DNA from: RYN-230 sp963837335
GTDB taxonomy: Bacteria > Actinomycetota > Actinomycetes > Streptosporangiales > Streptosporangiaceae
Length of the DNA: 64,000 nt
NCBI GenBank assembly: GCA_963837335.1
Contig: CAWINS010000019.1
Location: 21,498 to 85,497, forward strand
Direction: 5' to 3'
Within the stretch, counting starts at the first letter, position 1. Each line of letters begins with the position of its first letter. Positions 55,906 to 64,000 of the stretch are shown here, one piece after another. Made by a program: the position numbers and the translations under genes. The notes below the pieces were generated by a model that did not search any database, had not been told where the DNA came from, and saw only the letters and a list, made by a program, of their open reading frames with translations.

Positions 55906-56460
55906 ATGGACTGGGTCAGCGACGCGGCATCCAAGCGCCAGTTCGAGGGCTTCGCCGCCGAGGCGTCAGACTCGCTGTTGCGCACCGGCTACCTGATGAC
56001 GGGGGACGTCAAGGACGCCGAGGACCTGGTCCAGGAGACGTTCTTGCGGGTGGCCCGGCGGTGGAACCGGGTGCGGTCGATGGATCATCCGGCCGCTTAC
56101 GCCCGCCGTATCTTGATCAATCTCGTGCTGGATGATGCCGGCCGCCGTGCCCGGCAGCAGGCGGAACTGGGGCCGCAGGACGCCGGCCTCGACGCCGCCG
56201 ACGAGAGCTCGACGCGGGCGCTTCGGGAGGTTGATGACCTCGCGGAATTCCGCTGGGCGCTGGCTCAGCTGCCTGCGCGGCAGCGTGCCGTGCTGGTGCT
56301 GCGCTACTGGGAGGACCTGCCCGTCGCCGAGGTCGCGGATGTCCTCGGCTGCTCGGCCGCGACGGTCACCAGTACCGCATCCCGCGCCGCAGCCCGGCTG
56401 GCTCAGGCGCTCACTGGTAGCGCGCTGCCTTCCACCGGACCCACCACCCGGCCATCATGA
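55906..56460 (+). CDS. ECF sigma factor (SigE/SigM-like)
   Basis: A 184-residue protein. Sigma region 2 is in LLRTGYLMTGDVKDAEDLVQETFLRVARRW, and region 4 in LPARQRAVLVLRYWEDLPVAEVADVLGCSAATVTSTASRA. The ATG at 55906 follows a gaggagg site. The downstream gene, 14 bases away, encodes a one-helix membrane protein that is probably the partner or anti-sigma. The 295 bases upstream (55611-55905) show no other gene. Confidence 0.92.
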   Translation: MDWVSDAASKRQFEGFAAEASDSLLRTGYLMTGDVKDAEDLVQETFLRVARRWNRVRSMDHPAAYARRILINLVLDDAGRRARQQAELGPQDAGLDAADESSTRALREVDDLAEFRWALAQLPARQRAVLVLRYWEDLPVAEVADVLGCSAATVTSTASRAAARLAQALTGSALPSTGPTTRPS

Positions 56461-56473
56461 AAGGAACTACCTG

Positions 56474-57400
56474 ATGCCTACCGACGAACTTGAGCGTCAG
56501 CTGCGTCATACCCTCGCCAGGGCTGCTGCCGATTTCGGGAATCCGGACCAGGCCCGCCAGCGGCTGCTGCAGCGCGATTACCACCCCCGCCGGGGGAACC
56601 GGCGGCTAGCAGCAGGCATCACGACCGGCGCGGCCCTCGTCGTAGGTCTGGTCGCGGTGATCGCGGCGGTGGCTCATGGACCGGCCACCAAGGCCACCCC
56701 CATCTCGGCGCCCGCGCTGCGAGCCCGCCTGCTCGCGGCGATCGACACCGCCAGCGGCGACATCCTGTACGCGCATGGCGGACCGGCGCCGGGCGGGGGG
56801 ACATGGCAGTCACCGGCGTATCCCCGGCCTGGCCAGAAGGTACATGTCCGAATCCTCGGCCTAGGGTCGGGCGGGGGCATATTCAAGGATGGGGAGTACT
56901 CCTTCACAATGCCCTCCGGGAAGGACGGCGCCGCCAGCTACACCTCCAATCTCGACCAGGGCGGGCTGCAGCTTTCCGGGACGGTCATGGACGTCAATCA
57001 CTTCAGGCACCTCTGGGGTGAGTGGCATTCGAAGTTGATCCTCGGGTTTACCCTCGACGCGGCCGGTATCCGCGCCGAGATCGCTAACGGCCGGTTCAAG
57101 GTGGTCGGGCCGACCGAGCTGCACGGACACAACGCCGTTGAGCTGGCGATCAGCGTGCCGCCCAACAACGAAGCCCCGCCGCATGTGACAGTGGCGCGGT
57201 TGTGGGTGGACGCCACGACCTACCTGCCGATGCAGCAGTACCTGCGCTTGTCCAATGGACAGCGGAACGTCACGGTGTACACCTTCCTCCCGCCGACGGC
57301 CGGGAACCTGGCGAAACTGCGCCCGGTAATCCCGGCGGGCTATACCCGGGCGGGCCGCGCCCAGGTCACCGGCCCGAAGCCGAAGACGATCAAGAGGTAG
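56474..57400 (+). CDS. Membrane protein partner of the ECF sigma factor
   Basis: A 308-residue protein. A cytosolic N-terminus of about 45 residues (DELERQLRHTLARAAADFG) precedes one TM helix near residues 48-70 (LAAGITTGAALVVGLVAVIAA). The remaining 240 residues are outside the cell, with an extended beta-rich region. The layout matches membrane-bound anti-sigma factors, where the N-terminus binds the sigma factor, but the zinc anti-sigma motif HxxxCxxC is absent. It starts 14 bases after the sigma-factor stop, so the genes form an operon. Role inferred from position and topology. Confidence 0.8.
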   Translation: MPTDELERQLRHTLARAAADFGNPDQARQRLLQRDYHPRRGNRRLAAGITTGAALVVGLVAVIAAVAHGPATKATPISAPALRARLLAAIDTASGDILYAHGGPAPGGGTWQSPAYPRPGQKVHVRILGLGSGGGIFKDGEYSFTMPSGKDGAASYTSNLDQGGLQLSGTVMDVNHFRHLWGEWHSKLILGFTLDAAGIRAEIANGRFKVVGPTELHGHNAVELAISVPPNNEAPPHVTVARLWVDATTYLPMQQYLRLSNGQRNVTVYTFLPPTAGNLAKLRPVIPAGYTRAGRAQVTGPKPKTIKR

Positions 57401-57463
57401 CCGATTCCGCGGCAGTCATGGGCCCGGTGGCGCATCGGAAAACCGCAGCTCACCAGAAATATG

Positions 57464-57476
57464 GGGAGGTACTCCC
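57464..57476. promoter_or_regulatory. Inverted repeat upstream of the LAL regulator gene
   Basis: GGGAG-GTA-CTCCC lies 59-71 bases upstream of the start of the large LuxR regulator and 64 bases after the previous stop. It may be an operator in the promoter of the regulator gene. Confidence 0.35.
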
Positions 57477-57534
57477 TATGGAGTCCGAGGTGAGCCGACC
57501 GTAGCGTCGGAGCCGCAGGGACTGAGGAGGCCAC

Positions 57535-60168
57535 ATGCCCGACACCACGCTCTCGCTGGTCAAGTCGCACGCATCGCAACAGCGCACCGGCCGAGTGGCA
57601 CTGCTCGAGCGGAAGACGACGCTGGATGCACTGGCCGAGATTGCGGCACAGGCGCGTAGCGGCGAAGGCCGGCTCGTCCTGCTCGAAGGCGAGGCGGGTG
57701 TGGGTAAGTCGACCCTGCTGGAGCAGTTCACGCAGGACTTGCCCGACGCACGCCTTCTGTCGGGTGCCTGCGATGGCATGTTCACGCCCCGGCCGCTCGG
57801 TCCGCTCTTCGACATCGCACAGCAAGTACACGGCCGCCTGCAGTCGCTGTGCCGGGCAGACGCGTCCCGGGAGCAACTCTTCGACGCGCTCCTAACCGAG
57901 CTGTGCGAGCCGGGGCCGCTGCCGGTCGTCGTCATCGAGGACGTGCATTGGGCGGATGAGGCCACCCTCGATCTGCTGGGCTTTCTCGCGCGACGGATCC
58001 GCGAGATCGCAGTGCTGCTGATCGTGAGCTACCGCAACGACGAGCTGGCCGGTACCCATCCGCTGCGCATTGCTCTCGGCCATCTGGCCGTCCAGCGCTG
58101 CGCGAGGCGCCTTCCGCTCGCTCCCCTCAGTGCCCAAGCCGTGCGGATGCTCTCGGCCGGCCGCGGGGTCGACCCAGGAGAGCTGTACAACGTCACCGGC
58201 GGCAACCCGTTCTACGTCCGCGAGGTACTGGAGGCGGGCCTGGGCGAGGTACCGGGCTCGGCTCGCGATGTGGTTCTGGCGCGCGCCGCCCGCCTCGGAC
58301 CGAAAGCACGGGAGACCCTCGAGGCCGCAGCCCTGATCGGCGGCACCGTCGACGAGCGGCTGCTGCACTACGTCGTCGCCGGGCCCGCGCTGGCCGAGGT
58401 CATCTCGTCTGGACTGGTGGTCGATCATCCGGTTCTGCGTTTCCGGCACGAGATCGCGCGTCAGGCGATCGAGCAGGCGGTCTTGTCGACCCGACGCGCC
58501 GAAATCCATGCTCGGATACTGCAGGGGCTGCGCAATCTCGGCTGTGACGACGACGCTCGGCTGGCCTTTCACGCCGAAGAGGCCGGCGACGGCCCGGCTG
58601 CCTTGGAGCATGCTGCGTCGGCAGGTCGCCGCGCCCGCACGCTGGCATCCCATCGCGAAGCTGCCGGGCAGTTCGAACGCGCGCTGCGTTTCGCGGACGG
58701 CGAGGCGCCGGCCAGCATCGCGGCCCGCTGGATCGAGCTCGCGACGGAGCTGTCAATGATCGATCGCTGGCCCGAGGCCGAGACCGCGTACACGCGGGCG
58801 CTGGAGAACTGGCGGGCGGCCGGAGACCCCCTCGGCGAAGGCGACACGCTCCGGCGGATGTCTTCGGCGTTGTGGCGGCTGTGCCGCGGCGACGAGATCC
58901 TCGCCGCCGCCGAGGCCGCCGTCGCCATCCTGGAACCGCTCGGCCCCACGCCGGAACTCGCGGCGGCCTACGGCACCTTCGCCGCGCTTCAGAATGAGCC
59001 CGGGCGTCTGGACATCGTCGTCCCGCTCGCCCAGCACGCCCAGGAACTCGCGGTCAGATTCGGCGTGCCTGCGGTACAGAGCCGAGCGGCGACGACGGAA
59101 GCGCAGGCCCTGTGGCTCGCGGGTGGCGAGTGGGAGCCGATGCTGCGCCACGCGCTGGCGATCGCGCTCGAGAACGGAATCGAGTACGAAGCCGGCTTCG
59201 CGTACACGAACCTGCACGAGCTGCATTGCGCCAACCGGGACTACGCCAAGGCCGACCCTTACTTCCACGACGGCGTCGCCTTTTGCGAGGACCACGATCT
59301 CGGCACCTACTACACCTGCTTGCGCGGCGTGCGGACGACGACCCTGGAGCGGCTCGGGCGCTGGGACGAGTCGGCGGGAATCGCCGAGGCGGTCATTGCC
59401 TCCGTCGCCTCGCCCGTGAATCGCATGATCCCGATGACCAGCCTGGCCCTTATCGCGGCGCGCCGCGACAAAGGAGATGTGTGGCCACACCTGGATGCCG
59501 CGATGACCGCCGCGGACGGATCGACCGGGCAGATGTACATCGCCGCCGTCCGATTGGCCCGGGCCGAGGCCCGCTGGCTCGAGAGCGACCTGACCGGGGC
59601 GCGGCAGGAAGCCGAACTCGCGGACGACGCGTGCGCTAACCTCACCGATCCCTGGCTCAACGGCGAGATCGCGGTGTGGCTGCTACGCACCGGATCGCCC
59701 CGCACGAGTCAGCGCGAACTGGCCGAGGCCTACCGGCTGCAGCTCGCCGGGAACCACCGCGGGGCAGCCGAACTGTTCGATGCGCTGGGCTGTCCCTACG
59801 ACGCGGCGCTCGCGCTCCTCGATGCGCCTGACGAGCTAGCGCTGCGACGAGCACTCGACATCTGCGACGCGCTCGGGGCCGTCGCGACGGCACGGATCAT
59901 TCGCCAGAAGATGCGCTCGCTTGGCATTCGATCCGTTCCGGCCGGGCAGCGAGCCGCGACACGCGAGAATCCACTCGGCCTGACCCAACGAGAGCAGGAA
60001 GTGCTCGAATTGCTCTGCGAGGGACGCACCAACGCCAGCATTGCCACCAAGCTGGTGATCTCACCAAAGACAGTCGACCACCACGTCTCGTCGGTACTGG
60101 CCAAGCTCGGTGTGTCGAAGCGAACGGAGGTAACCGCCGCGAAGCGAGCCGCAGCCGCTCCGGAGTAG
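57535..60168 (+). CDS. LAL-type LuxR family ATPase regulator
   Basis: An 877-residue protein. The AAA-like ATPase has Walker A GEAGVGKST at 52-60 and Walker B in VVVIEDVHWADEATLDLL. A long helical TPR-like middle follows. The C-terminal LuxR helix-turn-helix is in LTQREQEVLELLCEGRTNASIATKL...VDHHVSSVLAKLGVSKRTEV. LAL regulators activate pathway genes in response to a small-molecule signal with ATP. It is preceded by a sigma/anti-sigma pair and followed by a 467-base gap. A ggagg-type site precedes the ATG. No secondary-metabolite genes are adjacent. Confidence 0.93.
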   Translation: MPDTTLSLVKSHASQQRTGRVALLERKTTLDALAEIAAQARSGEGRLVLLEGEAGVGKSTLLEQFTQDLPDARLLSGACDGMFTPRPLGPLFDIAQQVHGRLQSLCRADASREQLFDALLTELCEPGPLPVVVIEDVHWADEATLDLLGFLARRIREIAVLLIVSYRNDELAGTHPLRIALGHLAVQRCARRLPLAPLSAQAVRMLSAGRGVDPGELYNVTGGNPFYVREVLEAGLGEVPGSARDVVLARAARLGPKARETLEAAALIGGTVDERLLHYVVAGPALAEVISSGLVVDHPVLRFRHEIARQAIEQAVLSTRRAEIHARILQGLRNLGCDDDARLAFHAEEAGDGPAALEHAASAGRRARTLASHREAAGQFERALRFADGEAPASIAARWIELATELSMIDRWPEAETAYTRALENWRAAGDPLGEGDTLRRMSSALWRLCRGDEILAAAEAAVAILEPLGPTPELAAAYGTFAALQNEPGRLDIVVPLAQHAQELAVRFGVPAVQSRAATTEAQALWLAGGEWEPMLRHALAIALENGIEYEAGFAYTNLHELHCANRDYAKADPYFHDGVAFCEDHDLGTYYTCLRGVRTTTLERLGRWDESAGIAEAVIASVASPVNRMIPMTSLALIAARRDKGDVWPHLDAAMTAADGSTGQMYIAAVRLARAEARWLESDLTGARQEAELADDACANLTDPWLNGEIAVWLLRTGSPRTSQRELAEAYRLQLAGNHRGAAELFDALGCPYDAALALLDAPDELALRRALDICDALGAVATARIIRQKMRSLGIRSVPAGQRAATRENPLGLTQREQEVLELLCEGRTNASIATKLVISPKTVDHHVSSVLAKLGVSKRTEVTAAKRAAAAPE

Positions 60169-60635
60169 GCGGGCCACAGCTGAGCGCACGGGTCGTGCGT
60201 ACCCCGCCAGGCATGGAACGCTCGGACAGGCGGCACCCGCTGGGCGAGGACCGCGGAGGCCGTGCACAAGTCCGTTTGCAAACGATGCGGTCAGAGGCCC
60301 TCCTCGTTTCCCAGAAGGGCCTCTGGCCTGGTCTTGTAGCGGGGGAGGATTTAAGCCTGCGACCTCTGGGTTATGCGCACAGCGTGGCAGGGTTCAACAC
60401 GGCTCGGCACCCGATCTGGCTGTCCACCACCGTCTGGCATGTTCGGTCAGGCTGCGGGCGTCAGCACCGCAGGCCGTGCGCTGACTGGACCAAGCACCGT
60501 ACCGTCCGTGTGCCTGATGCCTTGGCGTTGTCACACGGAATCATGTGCCAGCACCACGCAGGCCTCGGTGAAGAACGATCCCACATGCCGAAAAGGGGAG
60601 TGCCCGCAGGGTGATCCCGCGACGAGGCGCGTGTA
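60169..60635. other. Intergenic region with a tRNA fragment
   Basis: The 467 bases follow the LAL regulator. They contain the tRNA-Met 3' fragment listed below. Apart from that I see no convincing gene; open frames lack ribosome sites. Confidence 0.5.
60336..60384 (-). pseudogene. tRNA-Met(CAT) 3' fragment
   Basis: Read on the minus strand, the piece runs from an anticodon-loop-like GCGCATAACCC through GAGGTCGCAGG and a T-arm-like AATCC to CCCCCGCTAC. This matches the 3' half of an actinobacterial elongator tRNA-Met, whose usual T arm GGTTCGAATCC is here mutated to GGCTTAAATCC. The 5' half (GGCGGGGTAGCTCAG) is absent and the CCA is changed to CAA. Fragments of this sort arise when integrative elements recombine into tRNA genes. 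Confidence 0.55.
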
Positions 60636-60980
60636 TCAGCCTTGGGTGAAGTCGCGCTCTTCTGCCACAAGCCCGTCTGCCCTGAAGCGCAGCACTGACA
60701 CTCCGGCCAGATTCTCGGTGCCGCCATCCTTCAGCCTCGTCTGCGCACTCCAGGGCACGGCAGCCTGGTCCCCGTCGACGATCGGCGTGCCGAACTGGCA
60801 CTGGGCCGATTCCTCCTCCGCGAACACCCGGGCCAAGTAGCCCGGCTCCGGCTCACGGAACGGATGCTGCTGCCAGAACGCGTCCTCGGCATACAGCGCC
60901 GTAATGGCGGCCACGTCATGCTCGCGCCAGCCGCGCTCCCACACCTCTGCCCACCGCTGAGCTGCCTCCCGCGTGTCCAT
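60636..60980 (-). CDS. NTF2/SnoaL-like family protein
   Basis: A 114-residue protein from the ATG at 60980 (MDTREAAQRWAEVWE). It has the cone fold of nuclear transport factor 2-like proteins: EHDVAAITALYAEDAFW, then a central PIVDGDQAAVPWSA strand pair and the C-terminal SVLRFRADGLVAEERDF. Members are isomerases, hydratases or regulators; the substrate is not evident. It is a single gene between two tRNA sequences. Confidence 0.88.
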   Translation of the reverse strand: MDTREAAQRWAEVWERGWREHDVAAITALYAEDAFWQQHPFREPEPGYLARVFAEEESAQCQFGTPIVDGDQAAVPWSAQTRLKDGGTENLAGVSVLRFRADGLVAEERDFTQG

Positions 60981-61307
60981 CCGCCAAGAGTAACCACGGG
61001 CACCGACACTCCGCCCGATAGGCAATACGGCGAACGCCCTGACGCACTCTTCCGCCGCGATCCGCGTGGTTAGCCGTGCTGCGGGTCAGCGAGTCTGGGG
61101 GCAGGCAGGGTCCGCGCGCGAGTGCGTGGCCACGCCGTATCGCCGGGCAGCCGAGCCTGTCTGGCCATGCGCCGTACTAGGTCCGCTATGCAGCGAATAG
61201 CCGGGCAGTACCGGCCGCGGTCGTCCGCGCAGCGGCATCAGCTACCGGCTGGCGACAGACCCGCTCGCAGGTGGCGAGGAACCCAAGATGAGGACGGAGG
61301 GCTCCAG

Positions 61308-61390
61308 GTCCGGGAGGCGGAACGGCAGACGCGCGGCATTGAGGTTGCTGTGACCAGCAGGTCGTGCGGGGTCAAATCCCGCCTCGGACG
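61308..61390 (+). tRNA. tRNA-Leu(GAG)
   Basis: A complete class II cloverleaf folds by hand. The acceptor stem GTCCGGG pairs with CTCGGAC (one G-T). The anticodon stem CGGCA/TGCTG closes the loop TTGAGGT with anticodon GAG (61341-61343). A long variable arm has GACC/GGTC and the T stem is GCGGG/CCCGC. Two features are odd: the T loop is GTCAAAT instead of TTCAAAT, and the discriminator base is G rather than the A normal for tRNA-Leu. CCA is not encoded. Confidence 0.85.
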
Positions 61391-61608
61391 CGCGCTATGT
61401 ACATGATCGACAAGCGCGGTTGTCCGCCTGGTGGGGCGCTCCGGCGGCCACCTCCGCTGTAGCTGGTCGTCTGGTCTTATCCCAGTGGGGCGGCCGAGCT
61501 GGCAGGCGCCGCACCTTGTACAAGCCGATGGGAAAGCGGCTCGCGACGACACGCGAACAAGCCCGGGAAAGCGTTTTACCGCGGCTGTGACGGGGAGAGT
61601 GAAGCCCC

Positions 61609-63258
61609 ATGGCCGAGCGCTGGTATGAGAAGGCAATCATCTACTGCCTGGACGTCGAGACGTTCCAGGACTCCAACGGTGACGGTGTCGGTGATTTCGC
61701 CGGGCTCACCCGTCGACTGGACTACCTGGCCCGGCTCGGCGTCGACTGCCTGTGGCTGAATCCCATCCATCCCTCACCGGGCCGGGACGGCGGCTACGAG
61801 GTCAGCGACTATTACAACGTGCATCCCCGGCTGGGCACGCTGGGTGACTTCGCGGAGTTCTTGCAGGCGGCCGACAGCCGGGGCATCCGGGTCATCATCG
61901 ACTTGGTGGTCAACCACACCTCAGACGAGCACCCCTGGTTCCAGTCAGCGTGCTCGTCGCCCGACTCACCGTACCGGGACTGGTACGTCTGGTCAGAACA
62001 AGAACCGCCCGACCGGCACCAGGGCATGGTCTTCCCCGGCGAGCAGGATGAGACCTGGACGTATAACGAGACCGCGGGCGCCTGGTACTTCCACCGTTTC
62101 TACCGTTTCCAGCCGGATCTCAACATCAGCAACCCCCGGGTCCGCGAGGAGATCAAGAAGATCGCGTCATTCTGGCTCCGGCTGGGGGTGGCCGGGTTCC
62201 GGATGGACGCGGTGCCGTTCCTCATCGAGTACACCACTCCGGACAGCAGCAGCGATGGCAAGGACTTCCGGTTTCTTACCGACCTCCGCCAGTCTGCGCA
62301 GTGGCAGCGTCAGGACGCGCTGCTGCTAGCCGAGGCGAACGTCGACCCCGACCAGCTCACCAAGTACTTCGGCGACAGCGGCGGCTCGGCGAACCGGCTG
62401 CATATGCTGTTCGACTTCCTGCTGAACGCCCAGATCATGCTGGCGCTCGCCCGCCAGGACCCGGAGCCGGTCATCGATGCGCTGCGCGATACCCCGGCCC
62501 TGCCCGACTGGTCACAGTGGGCCACGTTCCTGCGCAACCACGATGAGGTCGACCTATCCCGGCTCACCGCCGACCAGCGGCAGGAAGTGTTCGCCGCATT
62601 CGGCCCGCAAGAGGACATGCGCCTGTACGGACGAGGGATCCGCCGCCGGCTCGCGCCCATGCTAGGCGGCGACCAGCGCCGTATCCGGCTGGCCTACTCG
62701 CTTCAGTTCACCCTGCGCGGAACACCAGTCATCCGCTACGGCGAAGAGATCGGCATGGGTGACGACCTGTCGCTGCCGGACCGGGAGTCGATTCGTACGC
62801 CGATGCAGTGGTCACCGCTGCCCAACGCCGGCTTCTCCGCTGCCGCAGCCGACCGACTGGTCCAGCCGGTGATCGCCGATGGCGCGTTCGGCTACGAGAA
62901 GGTTAATGTGAGGGCGCAGCGTAACGACCCCGATTCACTGCTGTCCTGGTTCGAACGGATGATGCGCACGCTGCGCGAGTGCCCGGAGATTAACACCGGC
63001 ACCTGTACCCACGTCAACGTGCCCAGCCCGCCCGGCCTGCTCGTGCACCGCGCCGACGACGCGACCGGCACCATGCTGTTCCTGCACAACCTCGGCGACC
63101 ACGACGCCACTGTCGATGTCAGCAGCGTCAACGACATTGCCAAATCGCCCACCGAGATGCTCGCCGATCGTGACTACGGCGACATCGACCTGGCTAAGCT
63201 CACGGTCGGCGGCTACGGCTACCGCTGGATTTGCCTGCGCCGGGAACTGTCCCTGTAG
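61609..63258 (+). CDS. GH13 trehalose-synthase-like alpha-amylase family protein
   Basis: A 549-residue glycoside hydrolase. The (beta/alpha)8 barrel has WLNPIHPSPGRDGGYEVSDY, the DLVVNHTSDEHPWF region, the nucleophile Asp in VAGFRMDAVPFL, the acid Glu in LLLAEANVDP and the transition-state Asp in FLRNHDEVDL. The order and length match the trehalose-synthase-like GH13_16 group, which converts maltose to trehalose or acts on malto-oligosaccharides. No signal peptide is present, so it is cytosolic. A ggagag site precedes the ATG at 61609. It follows the tRNA-Leu gene. Confidence 0.92.
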   Translation: MAERWYEKAIIYCLDVETFQDSNGDGVGDFAGLTRRLDYLARLGVDCLWLNPIHPSPGRDGGYEVSDYYNVHPRLGTLGDFAEFLQAADSRGIRVIIDLVVNHTSDEHPWFQSACSSPDSPYRDWYVWSEQEPPDRHQGMVFPGEQDETWTYNETAGAWYFHRFYRFQPDLNISNPRVREEIKKIASFWLRLGVAGFRMDAVPFLIEYTTPDSSSDGKDFRFLTDLRQSAQWQRQDALLLAEANVDPDQLTKYFGDSGGSANRLHMLFDFLLNAQIMLALARQDPEPVIDALRDTPALPDWSQWATFLRNHDEVDLSRLTADQRQEVFAAFGPQEDMRLYGRGIRRRLAPMLGGDQRRIRLAYSLQFTLRGTPVIRYGEEIGMGDDLSLPDRESIRTPMQWSPLPNAGFSAAAADRLVQPVIADGAFGYEKVNVRAQRNDPDSLLSWFERMMRTLRECPEINTGTCTHVNVPSPPGLLVHRADDATGTMLFLHNLGDHDATVDVSSVNDIAKSPTEMLADRDYGDIDLAKLTVGGYGYRWICLRRELSL

Positions 63259-63568
63259 GGTCACGCTGCCCGAACACAAATCATGCCAGGCCATCGCTCT
63301 GCTCTCCGAGCAACAATGGCATCTGCGGGGTATCCGTCTCATAGTTGATCTTCCGGCTGGTGGCCATGCCGGATCTACTGCCTGACTCTCCCAAACCCGC
63401 GGGACGACAGATTCCGGGCCCTTACTGCCAGGTCGGCTAGCCGTCTGCCGCTGTAAGCGCAGCGCGAGGTCGGCTCATCGCCACTGCCGGAGTTCGCAGG
63501 TGCTTGCGGCACAGCACGTGTGGTTCGGGAGAGGGAGCCCGTGAAAGCGCGGGGGAGGTGACGCTGCG
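63259..63568. other. Intergenic region after the GH13 gene
   Basis: The 310 bases show no gene and no obvious hairpin. They end with a gggggaggtgac stretch that serves as the ribosome site of the next small frame. Confidence 0.5.
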
Positions 63569-63916
63569 ATGATAGGTGTCGTGCGCGACGACGCAGGTGA
63601 CCAGGGTGATGAACCTGACGCCTTCGATCGCAAGGTCGGCGAGGTACTCGATGCCGAGGCCGGGATGCTTCGCGAGAAGAGCGAACTGCTGCTGGCCACG
63701 GGGTCGGTCAGCATTGACAGGCCTGCCGGGGTGCTCAAGGCGTCGCTGCGGCCTCCCCGCTGGTGGCGGCCCGGGGTCTTCCGGGACTGGGCGGTCCGCG
63801 AAGATGGCGCTACTTCCAGCGGCGTTGTCCCACTCGGCAGGACCATGGACACAGCATCCGTGCTCAGCCAGATCACGCTGCAACTGGCGGTCGGCGTCGC
63901 CTGGCTGGATGAGTAG
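63569..63916 (+). CDS. Hypothetical protein
   Basis: A 115-residue frame. The ATG at 63569 follows ggaggtg at about nine bases, supporting a real start. The protein begins with an acidic segment (DDAGDQGDEPDAFD) and has no membrane helix, cysteine pair or domain I recognise. A long minus-strand frame overlaps it and is less well supported. Confidence 0.35.
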   Translation: MIGVVRDDAGDQGDEPDAFDRKVGEVLDAEAGMLREKSELLLATGSVSIDRPAGVLKASLRPPRWWRPGVFRDWAVREDGATSSGVVPLGRTMDTASVLSQITLQLAVGVAWLDE

Positions 63917-64000
63917 AGTTCCCGGCTCATCCGTGGGCCTGCGCAGCGCGGTCGTTCTGGCTGCCACAGGATCGTGCGGTGGAATCCGCTGACTTGGCCG

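Noticed and set aside
63420..63600. Possible group II intron piece (cacgtgtggttcgggagagg resembles a domain V end)
   Set aside because: The complementary 5' arm of domain V is not present and no reverse transcriptase is near, so the likeness is too short.
63437..63967. Minus-strand frame of 176 residues
   Set aside because: It overlaps a plus-strand frame with a better ribosome site, has mixed composition and shows no domain.

Overview
The window is about 70% G+C, uses GTG and ATG starts with purine-rich ribosome binding sites, and carries typical actinomycete families: PF04672 methyltransferases, DUF1707, sigma factors with a SnoaL tail, LAL-type LuxR regulators, NB-ARC/TPR regulators with a Cro/C1 helix-turn-helix, and secreted CBM32 proteins. 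It is most likely chromosomal DNA of a filamentous soil actinomycete (Streptomyces/Streptosporangiales-like). No phage, IS, CRISPR or conjugation genes are visible.

Layout. 1-10 kb: a PF04672 methyltransferase (cut by the window edge), DUF1810, a membrane-anchored molybdopterin oxidoreductase followed by a FAS1 lipoprotein, an SDR divergent from a sigma factor, DUF1707, an ASCH protein, a sedolisin protease and a DHA2 drug exporter. 10-16 kb: a spermidine-synthase-like methyltransferase, a fumarylacetoacetate hydrolase, an epimerase, a small membrane protein and a 896-residue sacsin-like GHKL ATPase. 16-22.5 kb: a secreted degradation block with a GH18 chitinase behind a perfect 41-bp palindrome, a double-CBM32 beta-helix protein and an M1 peptidase. 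22.5-30.6 kb: small enzymes, a lone ABC-type ATPase, a PIN/Phd toxin-antitoxin pair, a DUF4405 fragment fused to a PabB-PabC-PabA locus, and an EamA transporter. 30.8-41.6 kb: an NB-ARC/TPR regulator, GNAT, an alpha/beta hydrolase, 1-Cys peroxiredoxin, a MarR-SDR operon, a lipoprotein, a degenerate P450, a USP, a decayed GT39 gene and a methyltransferase. 41.6-48.9 kb: two TetR-controlled divergent units, one encoding a membrane protein fused to a universal stress domain, then a class V aminotransferase and an NDH-2. 49-60 kb: a Ser/Thr kinase, a histidine kinase/response regulator pair divergent from an ABC exporter, an ECF sigma factor with a membrane partner, and a LAL regulator. 60-64 kb: a tRNA-Met 3' fragment, an NTF2-like protein, a complete tRNA-Leu(GAG) and a GH13 trehalose-synthase-like enzyme.

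Quality. Ten loci that otherwise read as complete genes are each broken by one or two single-base shifts (near 2216, 6438, 7870, 23700-23760, 28510, 29320, 29960, 34700, 47820 and 49360). Both insertions and deletions occur. This density in otherwise conserved genes points more to consensus errors in the assembly than to biological decay. Two other places (27062 and 40720-40860) look like true deletions or fusions.

How the genes work together. Clear functional groupings are few: oxidoreductase with FAS1; MarR with SDR; TetR with isoprenylcysteine-methyltransferase-like and AhpD-like proteins; histidine kinase, response regulator and ABC exporter; ECF sigma with its membrane partner; and the three p-aminobenzoate activities. 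The rest is a mix of stress, envelope and secreted functions.
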